The position numbers and the translations under genes were made by a program. A DNA stretch of 64,000 bases. Origin: Mytilus trossulus (taxonomy: Eukaryota; Mollusca; Bivalvia; Mytilida; Mytilidae). The stretch lies in assembly GCF_036588685.1 (NCBI RefSeq), contig NC_086382.1, forward strand, positions 59,662,987 through 59,726,986. Reading direction: 5' to 3'. The notes under the pieces are model-generated. The model had not been told where the DNA came from. It ran no database searches and saw only the letters and a list, made by a program, of their open reading frames with translations. Below, one piece after another: positions 1-12,550 of this stretch; the first letter of the stretch is position 1, and each line of letters starts with the position of its first letter.

Positions 1-621
1 TGTTCAACCATAATCAAGCAACACATTGTTAAATTAATGACAATAATTAGTTTTGTCAAAATCCGCGCAGATGGACAACATTAAACTCAAATCTATGACA
101 GTTAAGACGATTCCAACATTCCTATCGTTTCAGGAAATGAACATAACGTTCACATTTATCGGCTTCTGCATTTAATGCCCTTTGCATGCTGACATTATCT
201 CATCATGTTCATTAACAAGGGTGTGCACCAAAAAAAATGACTTCTTCAACAAAGATATAATCAGATATAACCGAACTAGATGTTGACACTATACAAGTTT
301 TAGAGTCACCATTACGACTTTGTTGATTTCTAGCAACATTGGAGGTGATAAATACATAGCGAGAGCCATTGTCATTAAAACTTGTCTTTTTCCTTGCGTT
401 TTAACAGCTGCTTTTTGCGTTGAACGATACTTTCTAAATGGATTCGCGTATTCAGCATTCTGTTATTGCTACTAGTTTCTAACCCTTAAAAATAAAATAA
501 CCGTACCACATAAAAACCATTAAGTTGTCAAAAGACGTATTGCATAAATATTCATTCTATTATTATCCAATTGCTTAAAGCTCTGAATGTATTCACAACT
601 GATATCAACATTTTTTTCTAG

Positions 622-693
622 AGATCTCAGCTTGAACGACATTTCTAGTATAGAAGATGGCGAGTTCTCTGGTCTTCTGTCTTTGGAAACTAT
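622..693 (+). CDS. LRR exon (repeat unit a)
   Basis: 72 bp exon between TTTCTAG and GTAAGT, encoding one LRR ending SGLLSLETM across the junction. It enters and leaves in phase 2, so units can be added or lost without a frame shift. Confidence 0.8.
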
Positions 694-3600
694 GTAAGTT
701 CTTTATAAAAACAGAAAAGATTTTTTAAAATGATAGACAATATATGCATAATTTCTTGGTAGATCTAACCTAAAGCTTAATAGAACAAAATGTTGTTTGC
801 TTTTATTAAATGTAAAACGCGCAAGAATTGAAGCAGTATTTCTTTTATATTTTCTTACTGTTTTGAGATGTATCAACCATGCTTAAGCAAGAATTTGTTT
901 TTTGAATGCCATTGGCCAGTTTTTGTTGATATCGGCACAGAAGGACGATATTAAACTCAAATATAAGACAGTTTGGAGAGTTTTTAGCAGCGTTTACCCG
1001 AATGCGATATTGACACTGACGCGGCGCATGATATTGGCACTACTAATTGTTTCACGACGTTTATCAAAAAAAGTCTATTTCGACGATTTCAAAGAAAGTT
1101 TCAGGTGTTCAAGCATATCATTGATGAGGTCAAGTGACTGTTGTGAATTTGGTAGCCGATTTCGATTTGTCTGAAAAAATGCATAGTTTTACAAACAAAA
1201 CGCAAAGTGGTTATATAAATATTTTTTTTGTGAATATTCATTTACAGGAGTTGTTAGTCCTAGCAGGCCATAATTGATAATTTTCGTTTCGGCAACAGTT
1301 CGCATTAATGAATCCGATATATTAATTTCCAAATTTACTTATTTTTAATATAAATTAGATTTTGAATTCATATTTCCCTATTTGTTGCATATTTATACAT
1401 TTGTACATACTCCTTTTGTTACATGTTACATTTCTCCCAGTTACCGTTTCCTTTCCTTTATTTTATCATTTTCCTATGCTTTCTATGTCGCAAAATATTT
1501 ATGAAGTTTAACATTCGGGATTTATTTTTTAAATTTATCATTTCCGTATTTTTGGGCATATCCTTTGTTTGTTATGATTACCAGCAATGGGTTTTTCATA
1601 TTTTATTTTATTAACAAAAAATATATGCATGTAACTTTTGATGATTTGAAACTTGCAGATAGACAATGTTCCTTTTATTAATCAAATATGCTATAAAACC
1701 CAACATCCAGAAATCTTTTGTATATCAATCTGATTTGGTCAACATTTGAATTTAAAACTTAAATTTTCCCTTTCTCATGCATTGGTTGCATTGTAGCGAT
1801 ACATGTATTTTTTTATTTTCATTCGAATTAAACTGGAAGCAAATAATTATGATATAAAATTAAAAACCAGAACATGCAACAATTACGTTTTGCGAACGTT
1901 GTGAAAAAACGGCTATACTTTTTGAAACTATCTAAAAACTTGTTGCCTAACGAAAAAGATTTAACACTATATATTGTTTAAAAAACCCCAGAAAAACCTT
2001 GACCATTTTTTTTCCGTTGGGACAAGATATCTATACTTTTCAAAGTCATTGCAAAAGAAACTATACATATGGTATCCGGTAAAAAATAACATGAATCGGG
2101 AGAAAAAAAACAAACTTTCAAAATATAGTAAATATGTTTCCTCTCAGCATTTTCAATTTCAAAGTATAAATGCGCAAACACGGAATATACTTACCTTTCA
2201 TATGCTTGGACATTCTTCAGACCGTTTACAAAAAAAAAACATTTTCGGGATTACGGTTTTAAGTGATATTGATATTGCTTTAACAGGCGAATAATTATAG
2301 CAATAGCAATATTCTTGTGAGACAAATACCGTAGGAAAGAAACGGAACTATTTTGCACACAAAATGAAACGTTGGACATTACGTTTTAGCGATAAAAATG
2401 GGATAATTAAGTGTTATAGTTTCTGGTATTTTAAATTTCGTTTCCCATTTATTTTAATTTCATGTCTGATGTAATGAATTATAAATCAATACATTTCTAT
2501 CGAACATTGGCGGTAATTAATGCATAGCAAAAACCATTGCAAGTGCAACTTTCTCTCTTCTCACTTTTTCAGTATTATTTTTGCATTGATTTGTACTTTC
2601 TAAGGGTGTGTCAATCGGTAAATATTGTTGCTACTAGTTTCTAACACTTACAAAATTTCCGGTATTACACGTAAACAATTTATTTTTTTAAATTGGTACT
2701 GCCGAAAGCTCTGAATGTGTGCAAACATGATATTTGATTATTTTTGCAGAGGAATAAGTTCAAACAAAATTTCTAGTATAGAAGATGGTGCGTTTTCTGG
2801 TCTTCCGTCTTTGCGTATACTGTAAGTACCTTATCGCTTTGTGCAAATATTGATATAAACATATTATAAGTGCGAACCTATTCGATTGACAAATAGATTA
2901 ATGAGAGACATTTATCATTCCAAATAGTTATTGTACGTATGTGATAGCATATTATGTTGGTACAGCCAATGCTATTATTTTATTTTGCGTAATATAGAAA
3001 GAAGAAAATTGTCAATAAGACAAATCATCCAAGAGTTCTGGATTGGAATATGTAAGATGTAAAGCCTGAACGTATATATATGGTGGATCAATTATAAAAC
3101 ACATCGATAAATTCCACACAAAATGTTTATCGTTTAATTGCCGCATAAAGATAAATGTAATGATATCTAATATCTGATATATAAAAGGGGGTGTTTTATT
3201 CGAAAAGAAACCTTTAAGATAAGATTATTTCATAACCCTACCAACGTTTCAATGATGACAGGTTGTTTTCTTATAAAATATGAAAATATGAAGCAGATTT
3301 TATATCGTCGAAAAAAGGGCATAGTGGTTGTAGTACGATAATAAATACTATGTGCAGTAGGACGTGTGTACTCTCTCTCATTTTCTTATAATCTTACATA
3401 TCATTGTACTATAACTTCCGTTGTGTGTTGAATAAGAACGAGAGAATGAAACAAACATTTGTTTATCTACTGTTTTATGCCTTTTTATGTTGTTATCTAA
3501 ATGTTTCAGTGCTATAGACAATAATAATTTGACAACGGTATCCGGTAATATATTTGACAAAGTAACAGATCTTAGAAAATTGTGAGTACCATTGCCATTT

Positions 3601-6600
3601 TAAAGACCGCTTCTCTTGTAATCTTCATACATCAATTATCTACTGATGCAAATTTGACTTACAGAAAATAAAATCACCTCGTATAATCCAGTCGTCGTTT
3701 ATAATAATATAACTTGATTTTTTTCAAAAGATACTTTTCAAATAAATAATTTGATTGTTAAGTTCACTCAAACTCATTTAATTTTGTTCTTTTGCATTCA
3801 ATACTATGTTGTTCCGTATCTATCGTTTCTATCAGGTTCGACATTTTGTTGATTTTCGTAAGCTGTGTTCTTATTATTATTACATTGAAAGTCTGAAAAG
3901 AAACACATGTTAAGGTGAAGAAAGAAAATATATTTTGAGATATTCAATTAAAATACGTGTTGTAGGATTCTTCGTGGTAACCCATTGCTTTGCTGTACAA
4001 TGATTGATTTTTTTGAATGGCTACCAAATCAAAAAAATATAACGTTCTATGACGGCACTTGTACTGATTTCAACTCAACCACTGACATCAACAGTTTTAA
4101 TGTATCAAAGTGTCCAAGTAAGAATTTATTTATTTTATTTGAAGAGTAAATCAATTAGTAGTGGTGCCGGTAAAGAAGGACACACACTCGTCATTACAGT
4201 ATAACTTTTATGTTTATTCAACTATACTATTGCATGTATTTACTTGATTATATCAATCAATCACTCATGTAAATGATTTAAGGATGTGTTTAAGTTGTGG
4301 AATTTGTATCAGATTTTTGGACTTCTTGTTTTTCCCAATTTTCGCAAGTTAAAATATTTTGCCCCGTAACACCCATTTCTCTTTTCATATATGACTTCAA
4401 TAGCTCATACAAGGTCTTTTACTAAAATTAAAGGAGATTCTTTCGTTTTGAATTTGCAAAACACATCTTTCAATTCGTATACAAGTAGATTTTCGAAAAA
4501 ACACAAATATGTATTATTCACATTTTTACGGAAGCGTATTAGGGACATAGAAAAAATCAAATTGGCAGTGAACTTTTTTTTCAAAGTCGAAATTTTGACT
4601 TTTCAAATCTCGAAATTTTGACTTAAACTTGAAATTTTGACTTTTCAAATTCCGAAATTTTGACTTAAACTTGAAATTTTGACTTTCTAAAATCTTGAAA
4701 TTTCGACTTTTAAAAAAGTCGAAATTTTGCCTTTTTTCAAACTCGAAATTTCAAATTATAAAAAGTCAAAATTTCCACTTTAAACTCGAAATTTTGACTT
4801 TTTTAAAACTCGAAATGTCGACCTATCTTTAAACTCGAAATTTCGACTTATCTAAAACTCGAAATTTCAACTTATTTTAAACTCAAAATTTCGACTTTTT
4901 TAAAACTCGAAATTTCGACTTATGCTAAACTTGAAATTTCAACTTATTTTAAACTCAAAATTTCGACTTTTTTAAAACTCGAAATTTCGACTTATTTTAA
5001 ACTCGAAATTTCAACTTATTTTAAACACAAAATTTCGACTTTTTTTTAAACTCGAAATTTCGACTTATCTTAAACTCGAAATTTCAACTTATTTTAATAA
5101 ACACAAAATTTCAACTTTTTTTTTTAAATCGAAATTTCGACTTTGATCTCAAAATTTCGACTGTTGAAATCTCGAAATTTTTTACTTTTTCTAAGTACTC
5201 TTAAAACTTTGATGTTAGTATTCAAACAGTTATTACAATTTTAGAAGGAGTAGACATGGACGCAAATTATTAAAGTGTCATTTACTTATTTTGGCAATTT
5301 ATATTCAGAAACTGGTTTTGTTCTTAAGATATGGATTAGCATTTAATATTAAAGAAACCATTCGTAAAGAACATGCATGTTGACAAAATTCCCCCCCCCG
5401 CATATTCCAGGTTTTAGTTTCCACGACACTGTCATAGGATCGTCAGACCTGAGGACATTTAGCATCACAGTTGCAAAGGCCTGTTTGGTATACCAATAGC
5501 AAGTCACTGACTTTGCCTTGTTTAAACAATGGTAAATCAAGTAGCCCAAAATGCCATGCATATTCAGAACGACCAATGAGCTGCCCCAGTTTTCCTGTTT
5601 TGGAAGTTTGCATTCTTATAACACAACTATTAACCCTTGTCTTCAGTTATTAGACTGTTGAATAAAAGTATGTCGTAATATAGGTGTGTCGGAATAGCGG
5701 GGTTACTTGATACACATATCTGAAGTCCAGACTTGAAATATGTATTTGAACGTGAAACATATTTTATTTATTCTTTGGCAAGAACAATATTTTCTATCTA
5801 AAATAACCTCTTTAAAATGTTTTAGTTTATTAAAATATGCTTATGAATCTTTTGTAGACAGTTGTCTCATTGGCAATCATACCACATCTTCTTTTTTATA
5901 TTATGAAGTTTATGATGTAAATGACTCTCCGCCTCGTTGATATAAATGACTGTGAATGTGGTAATCGCAAACGTATAAATACTGAGGAAAAGTCGAAGTT
6001 TTAAGTTTTAAAAAAGTCGAAATTTTGAGTTTAAAACAAGTCGAAATTTTGAGTTTAAAAGAAGTCGAAATTTTGAGTTTAAAAGAAGTCGAAATTTCGA
6101 GTTTAGAAAAGGTCGAAATTTCGAGTTTAGAAAAAGTCGAAATTTCGAGTTTAAAAAAAAATCGAAATTTTGAGTTTAAAAGAAGTCGAAATTTTGAGTT
6201 TAAAAGAAGTCAAAATTTCGAGTTTAGAAAAAGTCGAAATTTCAAGTTTTAAAGAAGTCGAAATTTTGAGTTGAAAAGAAGTCAAAATTTCGAGTTTAGA
6301 AAAAGTCGAAATTTCAAGTTTTTAAAAAAAAGGTCGAAATTTCAAGATTTTAGAAAGTCAAAATTTCAAGATAAGAAAAGTTAAAATTTCGAGTTAAAGT
6401 CGAAATTTTGAGATTTGAAATGTCAAAATATCGACTTTGAAAAAAAAGTTCACTGCCAATTTTATTTTTTCTATGTCCCTAATACGCTTCCGTACATTTT
6501 TTATCTTTAAGTGAAACTAAAAAACACAAATCTACACCATAATTTGTCTTGTTTGACGAATGAAGTACCATACAACCTGAAATTGGTTATATTTGTTTCA

Positions 6601-8665
6601 ACATTTAGAAGAAATAAAATTGCTATTACGAGAAAGAGAAAAAGTTGTTCTTTGAACTATATTCTAAAACTGATTATAAAATGGTATAACGTTACATTAT
6701 TATATGTTCATCTGTATTATATGAATAAAACTTTTTTTGGCATTACCCATAACACGTTTGCATCATCTGCGTTAAAAAAAACTATTTAAGGATTACAATT
6801 CAAAGAACCGACATTTAAAACTTTTCTTTATACGAAAACATGCCTTAGGAAAACGAAGATAATCAGCTTTAAAATTGTTATGATTTTATGATATTAATTT
6901 TGTTATTAGTGATGGAAATGTTAAAAATACTTTAAAAACATGTTTATATTTGAAAGTTGATGGTGGGTGGAGCTCTTGGGTTAACTCAACATGTTCCGTC
7001 ACATGTGGAAATGGTATTTTATCCAGAAAACGAACTTGTGACAGCCCAATACCTTCCGTCGGTGGAAAAAATTGTGAAGGGTCTAATGAAGAATCAGTAG
7101 AATGCAGCTTAACTAATTGTCAAGGTATATGTAAAATACGGGTTTTGTAAATACGGGTTTAATATGGCACTATTTTTTTGTATATCAATCTATCAAGTTT
7201 TAGGATCATGTTAAGGGTTATTTGTTTGTTAACTGAATATAAAATTTGGATAGTTATACAAATGTAAAAAAGGAGATGATGTACGATTATCTCTGTGAAC
7301 CATTAACCAAAGACCAAATTATGTGGATGGAAAAATCTTAAGGTCAGCGTACGGTTTTTAACAATGAGAAATACTGACACTGTATTGTAAATTTTGAACA
7401 TGACAGCATCCAACCTTCAATCAAGAGAAATACTAAAACTGAATATCTAATTCATTTCGGGACAACAGATATATGATCCGAACCAATGCAAACATTCATA
7501 TTGCATTATTTGTCCAGGATGTGACAAAAGTTGAAACAAGAAAAAGATGGAAACAAAAAGCAATTTAAAAATGTGTCCTTGTTAAACATGTTTTAGAATG
7601 CTCAGCTGTCTGTCAAACCTTTCAAAGTTCTGTTCCAATATATACTGCAATTAAAAAAAATATCACATGATTTATTGGCGGCATAATACATGAATGTTTT
7701 GTTATACATTAATATAAAATTCATTTTGTCAACGTTTACCTGATGATAACAATTAATTCTTATCATGTAATTTTTATGTAGCTATTAGAATTAATTAGAT
7801 TAAGCCAGTAACTGGCATTGCATGTTTATTATTGTATTTACAGAATTATGTAAGGAATCTGGAAAGAAATCAGGTAAATAATATTGAGATTGATAAATTT
7901 ATTTTCACGCTGCGCATAAATCTTATTTTTTACCCTTTTATGAAATGAAGCGCTGTTATAATTGTATCCAGCGATTCTATTTATCATCTCTAACAAAGTT
8001 AAAAAGATTTGTCGAGATATAATTACACGACTTTGGGGTCACATTCACATCTAACTTTTCACTAATGTTTTTCAAAATCTCTGTTGTGTTTATAACAATG
8101 TTTGAATTCACATTCAATTTATGTATTTGAAAATTGTATAATATTATTATCATATAGTCCATTGAACAACTCGACATGATAGAGAATTAATTCTATTTGT
8201 ATGACTAATATAACATATGGACATATGTGTATGTATATGTTTAGATAGCCATGTATCTCTGCTATATATATTAGTTCTGAAACAAAGTGTCAGTTTTTGC
8301 TACATTTCAGTTATCCTGAAACTAACACTGTACTAAGGTTTTTTTTAAAACGAATTTTGATAATGAGATTTTTAACATGTCTGAATTCTATTTGCCATGT
8401 TCACATATATTCAAATTATTTCTTCACTTAATTTCTTAATTTAGGTTTGATAAACTCTAATTATAGCTTTGGTAAGCATGTTGGATAATATCAAAATCAA
8501 ATATATAAAAATCCCATTTTCAAATTGACATTTGCATAAAACAATGAAAGTTATATGTTTGATAATCTTTTTTGTATTGTAGAATCAAAGAGATTGAAAG
8601 CAAGAAAATGGAAAAGATATTTGTATAGACAACTGAATAGAAGAGGAGCTACACGCAATCACTAA
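622..8665 (+). CDS. LRR plus thrombospondin type 1 repeat extracellular protein, 3' part of gene (eight exons seen)
   Basis: Joined exons 622-693, 2750-2821, 3510-3581, 3966-4117, 6957-7124, 7844-7873, 8445-8471 and 8583-8665 keep one open frame to a TAA stop. The first three exons are each exactly 72 bp and each encodes one 24-residue leucine-rich repeat (NxISSIEDGxFSGLxSL type), with phase 2 junctions. The fourth encodes an LRR C-terminal cap (GNPLLCC...EWL...CTDF...KCP). The fifth is a symmetrical phase 1-1 thrombospondin type 1 module (DGGWSSW, CSVTCGNG, six Cys). Two tiny exons and a basic tail (RKWKRYLYRQLNRRGATRNH) follow. The start, signal peptide and earlier repeats lie left of the window. 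No transmembrane segment is seen in this part, so a secreted product is likely. LRR-plus-TSP1 proteins usually act in extracellular adhesion or recognition; the specific role is unknown. Domain calls are firm; the two tiny exons rest on splice and phase fit only. Confidence 0.8.
2750..2821 (+). CDS. LRR exon (repeat unit b)
   Basis: 72 bp exon between TTTTTGCAG and GTAAGT. It is nearly the same as unit a (ISSIEDGAFSGLPSLRIL), including its 3' splice region, which points to recent duplication of the exon. Confidence 0.82.
3510..3581 (+). CDS. LRR exon (repeat unit c)
   Basis: 72 bp exon between TGTTTCAG and GTGAGT, encoding a more divergent repeat (DNNNLTTVSGNIFDKVTDLRKL). Same phase as units a and b. 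Confidence 0.8.
3966..4117 (+). CDS. LRR C-terminal cap exon
   Basis: 152 bp exon, phase 2 in and phase 1 out. It encodes LRGNPLLCC, then EWLPNQKNI and two further Cys (CTDF, KCP). Four Cys after an NPxxCC start are typical of an LRRCT cap. Confidence 0.8.
4590..5180. repeat. Left minisatellite arm (TCGAAATTTCGAC units)
   Basis: Irregular tandem array, units about 18-25 bp, alternating AAACTCGAAATTTCGACTTA with T-rich spacers. It is itself partly palindromic (CGAAATTTCG). Confidence 0.85.
5998..6440. repeat. Right minisatellite arm, inverted copy
   Basis: Array of AAGTCGAAATTTCGAGTTTA-type units, reverse complement of the left arm. The plus-strand open frame through it is only a translation of the repeat. 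Confidence 0.85.
6957..7124 (+). CDS. Thrombospondin type 1 repeat exon
   Basis: 168 bp phase 1-1 exon. It begins DGGWSSWVNSTCSVTCGNG and ends in CSLTNCQ, with the WSxW tryptophans, six Cys and the RKRTC arginine layer of a TSP1 module. The pyrimidine tract before the 3' splice site is weak. Confidence 0.85.
7844..7873 (+). CDS. Micro-exon of the LRR-TSP1 gene
   Basis: 30 bp phase 1-1 exon between TTTACAG and GTAAAT, encoding ELCKESGKKS. Supported by splice sites and by frame with its neighbours only. Confidence 0.5.
8445..8471 (+). CDS. Micro-exon of the LRR-TSP1 gene
   Basis: 27 bp phase 1-1 exon between AATTTAG and GTAAGC, encoding GLINSNYSF. It could be skipped without changing the frame. 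Confidence 0.45.
8583..8665 (+). CDS. Terminal exon of the LRR-TSP1 gene, basic tail
   Basis: Exon after TTGTAG, phase 1 in, encoding a strongly basic tail ending in RGATRNH and TAA. The run of Arg and Lys may bind acidic glycans or be a processing site; this is inference. Confidence 0.6.
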
Positions 8666-8879
8666 CGTGTACTTTTTGCCTTGTTACTAAGGGAAGATGC
8701 AGGACAATGGAACTACTGTTTCTCAAATGAATTAAGAGGGATTTTGTCTAATATTATAATATATGTTTCATTTCTGATTCTTAATGATTTGTTATGGATA
8801 TGTTTCCTTTATTCTTTCTCTTTTTTTTTTTTAACAATTGTTAATGTACGTCCACTTCAGACTGAATTATAATGCAAAT

Positions 8880-8916
<37 letters not shown>

Positions 8917-11100
8917 TTTCAGTTATAAAGCATCAACCAATATGTATGAATGTCTATTTTGGAAAAAAACAGACGTAAACTATTTGATCCGTGTCTTATT
9001 TAAAAATAGAAATTGATTTTATCTTACTGTATTAAATTTGCCATATATTTTTGGTTTTATTATTCCCAAATGAAGATTTTCCGTAACAATACCAAACTAT
9101 AAGGCAAATTCAAGAAACGGAGGTCCATTCAAATATGTGGCATTGAGCACTCTTAATGAAGTTAAACTCAGAAAACCACTCCAAACAAAACAAACATTTA
9201 TAATTTGAGTGTTATTTAATTCTTTAAACATTTTAGGATTGTGTTGCCATACATAGTAATATACTTGCCTATGTGAAGTAAATTCTCCCCTTTAACCCTT
9301 ACTTTCGTTGAACATCATAGCATTCGAATTTTGATACTTTTCGATTCAATAGTACCTCTTTTTCACTCGAGCGCTACTCAGGTCTCGTGTGTAGACTAAC
9401 CGAGAGTTCCTTGTTCAAACACGTTAAAACATAGAATATTCACAAATATGTCAAAAGAGACATTTATTTGGAGATAACAAATTTCAAATTTGTGAAAAAC
9501 AAATTCGTTTTATTTGTTAAACTAAGGCAACTGTTTTTCAACATTTCGATATAGCTTCTTTTTTCATCTTAGTTATTCTTTGCTATAAAACAGCTATAGT
9601 ATAGGAGGGTACATACAGTTTCATGTACAATGTCATAGTATATATTTCAGTGAAATTTTGCATGTTTTAGGGTTGTGTGGTCAATTGGTTCATTTCATTA
9701 TTTAAATTTACGATTGTCGGTTGTTGAAGTCGGTATGGGAACATGTAGGTGTCTTTAATAGATACTTTGTTTGTTGCTGTCTATTTGTCTTTTTGTTTAA
9801 ATTCCAATATAAACTTAGCACGTTACATTTGATTATACGTTATAGCCACTGAATTTAAACTTAACGTAAACAATAATGTAAAGGATGTATTAATATAAGA
9901 ATACATGAATTGAAGCAGTACTTGTTTCAACGAGAGACTTTCATTTCTACAAATTTCTTCATTTTTGAAAGGAGATTTTAAGAATAGTGTGCCGTCAATT
10001 ATGTCAATTATCATGCACTTCTCAGCTAATAATAGCATTCGGAACTAATCGTTCACCAGATGTAGTGGGTAAGCATATGCAATCGGATGGTACCAAACAC
10101 ATAGTCACACTCAGGTACTCCAGAATGGCAAGATGATACAAATTCACAAGTTGAACTCGTCGTGTTTGTTTTTATGTACACAACCGGTCATAGGTCTAGT
10201 AATGTTGGTCACACAAGAAAAAAAAAACAATTTAGTTTTGCTTTTGATAATAGAAACATGCCCGTCGTCAACTTCAAAACAGATATATTAACTATGTGGT
10301 ATTATCAACATTTTTCGAATAAATGACTTCAACATTAACATAACAATTTCTTTGTATAATACTTTACTTGTAAGCAGCAACCCTCTATCCTGATAATAAA
10401 GATAAGAAATGAATCTGTTGGATATAATGCAAACTTGGAGATATATACACTGTGTGCAGGCGATTCTTGAATTTTACAATATAACAATTTAAATGCTTTT
10501 AAAAATCATCTCTTTGAAGTAAATTAGTTTTTTGTAAAATAATTTTAAGGCAGACCTAAATGTGTAGGTGATATCCTTTATTCCAACTTGGATTAGGTAA
10601 ATTTGTTCTTCGTGATAGTCATTGTTATCACAAACACTGCTTAAACCAATATATTTCAAACTGTGTACTTCTCAATCTGTATAATTTTGGCGGATTAAAA
10701 ACGTTTGCTGTGCGTGAAACATTCCCTCACCCATGACAATCGAGTATGACTCAACTATTTATGTCGTAACAAACCACAATCATAAATAATAACAACAAAA
10801 AGACAGAAAGGACCAGATCTGAGTGTACTCGCTAGAATTTAGTGTAAAACATGACCAGCAGTAAGCTATCAGAATAATTTTGTTTGATGACACATTAATA
10901 AAATATACCGGTGTAAATTGAAGAAACGTTAAAAAAATGTTTAAACCCATGAAATTTATACCCAGATATATAGAAGTGTCAGACTTCGAATGTAAGACTA
11001 CAAAATTAAAACAGTATTTGTACAATTATATTACATCCCATGTCAAACAATTCATCATAAAACATTATTTGATCAAAATCTATTCTAATAATATAAAGTT
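8666..11100. other. Intergenic, mostly unassigned
   Basis: Spacer between the LRR-TSP1 gene and the convergent PHYHIP-like gene. It holds an A-run at about 8885-8914. No canonical AATAAA was found close to the LRR gene stop. No coding region, RNA gene or recognised repeat in 8950-11090. Confidence 0.5.
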
Positions 11101-11101
11101 A

Positions 11102-11440
11102 CTTTATAAAAGAGGGACAAAAGATACCAAAGGGACAGCCAAACTCATAAATCGAAAATAAACTGGACAACGCCATGGCTAGAAAAGAAAAAGACATACA
11201 GACAAAAAATAGTACACATGACACAACATAGAAAAATAAAGAATAAACAGCACGATCCCAACCAAAAACTAGGGGTGATCTCAGGTGCTCCGGAAGTGTA
11301 AATAAACTCATCATAGATACCAGGACTAAATTTTGTATATACGTAAGCAGATCCTGCTCCACATGTGGCACCCGTCGTGTTGCGTATGTGTTAACAAATC
11401 CGGTAAATATTATAATTCGGTAGGTCACATTCATGAAAGG
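11102..11440. repeat. Dispersed mussel repeat (GAGGGAC..CCAAAGGGACAG family)
   Basis: Starts AGAGGGACAAAAGATACCAA and continues through AAATCGAAAATAAACTGGAC and an ACACAACATAGAAAA block to the CACATGTGGCACCCGTCGTG block. Diverged relatives lie at 18545-18760, 31980-32200 and 32430-32500. Non-coding. Confidence 0.7.
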
Positions 11441-11786
11441 GAAGGGGATTATAGCTACGAATTAAGGAACATATCCGATATCATTTGTGAAACAGTTATT
11501 CCATAACGGTTAACCAACTCGTATACATGTTTCTTTTGATCACGCGAATTTGTGATCTTGTTTTAATCTAAAAAAGTCGAACTTTTATAAAATTTTATTA
11601 TTTTGAAATAAAATTTAGGTAAACTTGATAAAGATAATCCAACAACCACCTTAGTATAATATTAAAATTAAATAAATCTTATACTTGTATAGACATACGA
11701 TTGGAAGCACTATGTATCATCATGACCTGATAAAGGTACTCCAAAACGGTGGAAAATTTATGTAAAATCTTTCAATGCATGACATG

Positions 11787-11792
11787 TTTATT
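11787..11792 (-). terminator. Polyadenylation signal AATAAA, gene A
   Basis: AATAAA on the minus strand about 85 nt after the TAA of gene A; position is suitable for 3' end formation. Confidence 0.5.
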
Positions 11793-11876
11793 ACTTAAAT
11801 AACTTGGTTGGCAGAAATTCTAAGCGACATACAAATTGAACCAGTTTTAGAACTTGTGAAGAAAATGTTTTGACTA

Positions 11877-12550
11877 TTATAAGTTACAGATCGTACAAAA
11901 AGGATTTTTCGGAGTACCAGATGGGTGAGCATACCCTCGTCCGATTGTTTTTGTTTTTTCTATAAAGCCATACTTCAACTCTAAAGCTCTCCTCACATTA
12001 ACGGGTTCAGTATAAAACACTTCAACAGTGACGTCCATATTTGCCATTACAGTAAGAGCTCCGTTACATTCTACTCTCAAACACAAATAAGGATTATAAA
12101 AAACGTCTAATTCTTTCAAAAACTGTCGACAAAATTCGTTAGCCATTGAAAACTTTGGCACTACAATGACTGTTACATGGTGTCGTTTAACGTGACAGTA
12201 AAAGTCTGCAAAATATAAATTACACTCAGGGTTGAACATTTCCAAACATTGGATATATAATCGAATTGGCCCAAAATGAGAATAGGGACCTGGCATGTTC
12301 GTCGAAGTATCAATATAGGTACTGAAAAATAAACCACACAGCCGCCCATTAACAACAGAGCCTTGTTCTCCGCCATTACTTTTCAAATACGGTCGCATTT
12401 GTCCATTCAACTGTTTCATTATCATATCAAAATACTCCTTAGATTTATTCCGATAAAAGTATTGAATAGGTTGCATGTTCGGAGTTACTTTCCTTGTCCC
12501 GAATGCTATAGCAAGATTAAACAATCTATATGTATCCAGTAGTGATAAAA
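11877..12550 (-). CDS. Gene A exon 5, PHYHIP-like C-terminal domain
   Basis: 674 bp, acceptor TTTTTTTCAG, phase 1 in, TAA stop. Contains NLYFADFYCH, EVFYTEPVNV and the C-terminal CTICNL that mark the family. Confidence 0.85.

Larger units (their letters stand above)
330..2835 (+). repeat. Direct duplication of intron plus LRR exon
   Basis: The stretch 335-700 and the stretch 2505-2835 match along their length. Both carry an ACATTGG.GGT..TAA block, an AGCCATTG/ACCATTGCAAG block, a TTGCTACTAGTTTCTAAC block, then the intron end and the LRR exon. A further weak match joins about 50-130 and about 915-990. This reads as a tandem duplication, later diverged and expanded, that created LRR unit b or a. 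Confidence 0.65.
4528..6493. mobile_element. Foldback-type element with minisatellite arms
   Basis: Inverted ends ACGGAAGCGTATTAGGGACA at left and TGTCCCTAATACGCTTCCGT at right define a 1966 bp element. It is flanked by the 8 bp direct repeat ACATTTTT (4520-4527 and 6494-6501), read as a target-site duplication. Inside each end is a 450-600 bp array of short units built on TCGAAATTTCGAC, and the two arrays are in opposite orientation. The middle (about 5190-5990) has no convincing coding frame and includes a fragment of a dispersed mussel repeat near 5860-5900. Long repetitive arms around an unrelated core are the hallmark of foldback elements; an 8 bp duplication would also suit hAT. Non-autonomous. 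Confidence 0.75.
4118..6956 (+). other. Intron between LRRCT and TSP1 exons
   Basis: A 2.8 kb intron, mostly occupied by the foldback element listed separately. No additional exon recognised in the remaining unique sequence. Confidence 0.6.

Noticed and set aside
1974-2294. 106-codon plus-strand frame
   Set aside because: A+T-driven open frame inside an LRR gene intron, with no motif and no suitable splice or start support.
4590-5180. Regular short repeats that could suggest a CRISPR array
   Set aside because: Units are contiguous and variable, with no unique spacers, and they are the arm of a foldback element in a eukaryotic genome.
6025-6252. 75-codon frame with repeated LKEVEISSL units
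   Set aside because: Translation of the minisatellite arm; the periodicity is DNA-level and the matching arm is inverted.
8885-8914. A-run as the poly(A) tail of a processed retrocopy
   Set aside because: The preceding exons are split by introns, so this is a genomic A-run or a repeat tail, not a retrocopy of this gene.
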